From positions 1 through 13,865 of the forward strand of contig JAXJLD010000167.1 of NCBI GenBank assembly GCA_036297385.1: DNA of 13,865 nucleotides, written 5' to 3'. Position 1 is the first letter of the stretch, and each line of letters starts with the position of its first letter. Made by a program: the position numbers and the translations under genes. Positions 12,726 through 13,865 of the stretch are shown one piece after another. Origin of the DNA: Ventricola sp036297385. GTDB taxonomy: Bacteria > Bacillota > Clostridia > Christensenellales > Aristaeellaceae. Below the pieces are notes generated by a model. It searched no databases. It saw only the letters and a program-made list of their open reading frames with translations, and was not told the DNA's origin.

Positions 12726-13706
12726 ATGGCGACGAAAGAAAGGCTGCTGGCGCTGCTGGAGGAAAACCGGGGCGAATATCTGTCCGGCGAGGAGCTGGCA
12801 GGGGCGCTGGGCGTTTCCCGCGCGGCGGTTTGGAAGGCGATCAACGCGCTTCGGCAGGCGGGCTATCCCATCGCGGCGGCGACGAACCGCGGCTACTGCA
12901 TGGATGAAGCGGCGGACGTGCTGGACGAGCAGAGCGTGCGCCGCCATGCGGGCGCGGCCTGCCAAGATCTGCCCATCACCGTCCTGCCGGTGACGGTCTC
13001 CACCCATGCGGCGCTTCGGGAGCTGGCAGGCGGCGGTGCGCAGGCCCCGTGCGTCCTGCTGGCGGGCGAGCAGACCGGCGGACGCGGGCGGCGCGGGCGC
13101 ACGTTCTTTTCGCCGCCGGATACCGGCGTATACATGAGCCTGCTGTTCAGGCCGCGCCATTGCGCGGTACAGCAGGCGACGCTGCTGACCGCGCTGGCGG
13201 CGGTGGCGATGTGCGAGGCGATCGAAGAGGTCTTTGGCGAGCCTGCGCAGATCAAATGGGTGAACGACGTGTTTGTTCACGGGAAGAAGGTCTGCGGCAT
13301 CCTGTCCGAAGCGTCGCTGAGCATGGAGAGCGGCGAGGTGGAATCCGTCGTGCTGAGCGCCGGGGTGAACGTCTATCCGCCGCACGGGGGCTTCCCGCCG
13401 GAGCTGGCGGATGCGGCGGGCGCGATTGCGCAGGAAGCGCAGCCGGACGGACGAAACCGTTTGGCGGCGGCGTTCCTTCGGCGCGTGCTGGATGCCGCCG
13501 GGCAAGGAAATTGGAGCGCCTGCGTGGAGGCTTACCGTCGGCGCAGTCTGGCGCTCGGGCACACCGTCACCGTGCTTCAAGGTGACAGTGCGCACAGTGC
13601 GCTTGTGTGCGGCATCGACGATATGTGCCGCCTTCAGGTGCGCTATGACGATGGAGAGACAGCCAGCCTGTCCTATGGAGAGATTCGGATTCGTCTGGAT
13701 GAATAG
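12726..13706 (+). CDS. birA: Biotin protein ligase / biotin operon repressor BirA
   Basis: BirA makes biotinyl-AMP and attaches biotin to a lysine of carboxylase carrier proteins; with a DNA-binding domain it also represses biotin genes. The 326-residue product has a winged helix at residues 1-60 (LSGEELAGALGVSRAAVWKA). The ligase domain contains GRGRRGR (119-125), the biotin/adenylate loop, then KWVNDV (187-192, usually KWPND), KKVCGIL (197-203) and GVNVY. The C-terminal SH3-like domain ends the protein. It starts 32 bases after bioY, with AGGGGA shortly upstream, and shares the bioY promoter. The BirA operator found at 12042-12076 supports the bifunctional role and autoregulation. Confidence 0.94.
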   Translation: MATKERLLALLEENRGEYLSGEELAGALGVSRAAVWKAINALRQAGYPIAAATNRGYCMDEAADVLDEQSVRRHAGAACQDLPITVLPVTVSTHAALRELAGGGAQAPCVLLAGEQTGGRGRRGRTFFSPPDTGVYMSLLFRPRHCAVQQATLLTALAAVAMCEAIEEVFGEPAQIKWVNDVFVHGKKVCGILSEASLSMESGEVESVVLSAGVNVYPPHGGFPPELADAAGAIAQEAQPDGRNRLAAAFLRRVLDAAGQGNWSACVEAYRRRSLALGHTVTVLQGDSAHSALVCGIDDMCRLQVRYDDGETASLSYGEIRIRLDE

Positions 13707-13752
13707 GGCGCATCGTGTGGATGCTCTGGGCTGCTTGATGCAGGGCAGAGTT

Positions 13753-13799
13753 AAGAAGGGAGCCTGAGGAACATTGCCCCTCAGGCTCCCTTCTTTTTT
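13753..13799 (+). terminator. Terminator of the bioY-birA operon
   Basis: A perfect 17-bp stem (13753-13769 with 13779-13795), a 9-base loop and a run of T form a strong intrinsic terminator 46 bases after the birA stop codon. The last 65 bases of the window show no gene; a TATAAT at 13805-13810 may be part of a promoter for something beyond the edge. Confidence 0.9.
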
Positions 13800-13865
13800 G
13801 CGCGTATAATACTGTTTCCAAATTGAAAAGCCAAGCACTAAACCCCGTCAGGTCACGCTTCGCTC

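Noticed and set aside
12561..13838. Minus-strand open frame of 425 codons over birA
   Set aside because: Antisense shadow of birA; it reads through the operon terminator and has no recognisable domain.

Overview
The window looks like a chromosomal segment of a GC-rich member of the Bacillota, Clostridia-like. Supporting signs are a Tn916-type excisionase/integrase pair, a large serine recombinase of the Clostridia type, AGGAGG ribosome binding sites, BirA with an N-terminal DNA-binding domain, a TetM-like GTPase and a PdxR/MocR-type regulator. The species cannot be fixed from sequence alone.

Region 1 (1-1560): a non-coding leader, then a GMP synthase ATP-pyrophosphatase gene (guaA) that lacks the usual N-terminal glutamine amidotransferase domain. 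It has a good promoter, a candidate PurBox upstream and two terminator hairpins downstream.

Region 2 (1411-4893): a decayed 3.3 kb integrative element at the 3' end of guaA. It is bracketed by 151-bp direct repeats (1411-1561 and 4743-4893, about 85% identical, ungapped). Each repeat begins at the guaA tail sequence GAGTGGGAA plus a stop codon and carries its own terminators. Inside are an XRE regulator, a divergent promoter/operator region, an excisionase-like gene, and three broken genes: an integrase missing its catalytic half, the C-terminal part of a serine recombinase in antisense, and the C-terminal part of a Fic protein.

Region 3 (4894-5670): a small zinc-ribbon gene on the minus strand. 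About 200 bases upstream of it is a second copy of the XRE-gene promoter, which suggests the remnant of a second related island stacked at the same site.

Region 4 (5671-12012): a tightly packed plus-strand gene string. It encodes a beta-class DNA methyltransferase, an unrecognised protein that may contain two Sm-like barrels, TrmD, a TetM/EF-G-like GTPase, a MocR-type regulator whose PLP lysine is replaced by arginine, and a small lipoprotein. Spacing runs from overlaps of 4-7 bases to gaps of about 10 bases, so they are probably co-transcribed from the promoter at 5580-5607.

Region 5 (12042-13800): a biotin uptake and control unit. BioY and BirA are transcribed from a promoter whose -35 box lies inside a perfect 9-bp inverted repeat of BirA-operator type, and the unit ends in a strong terminator. 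BirA presumably biotinylates its target carboxylase and represses this operon when biotin is plentiful.
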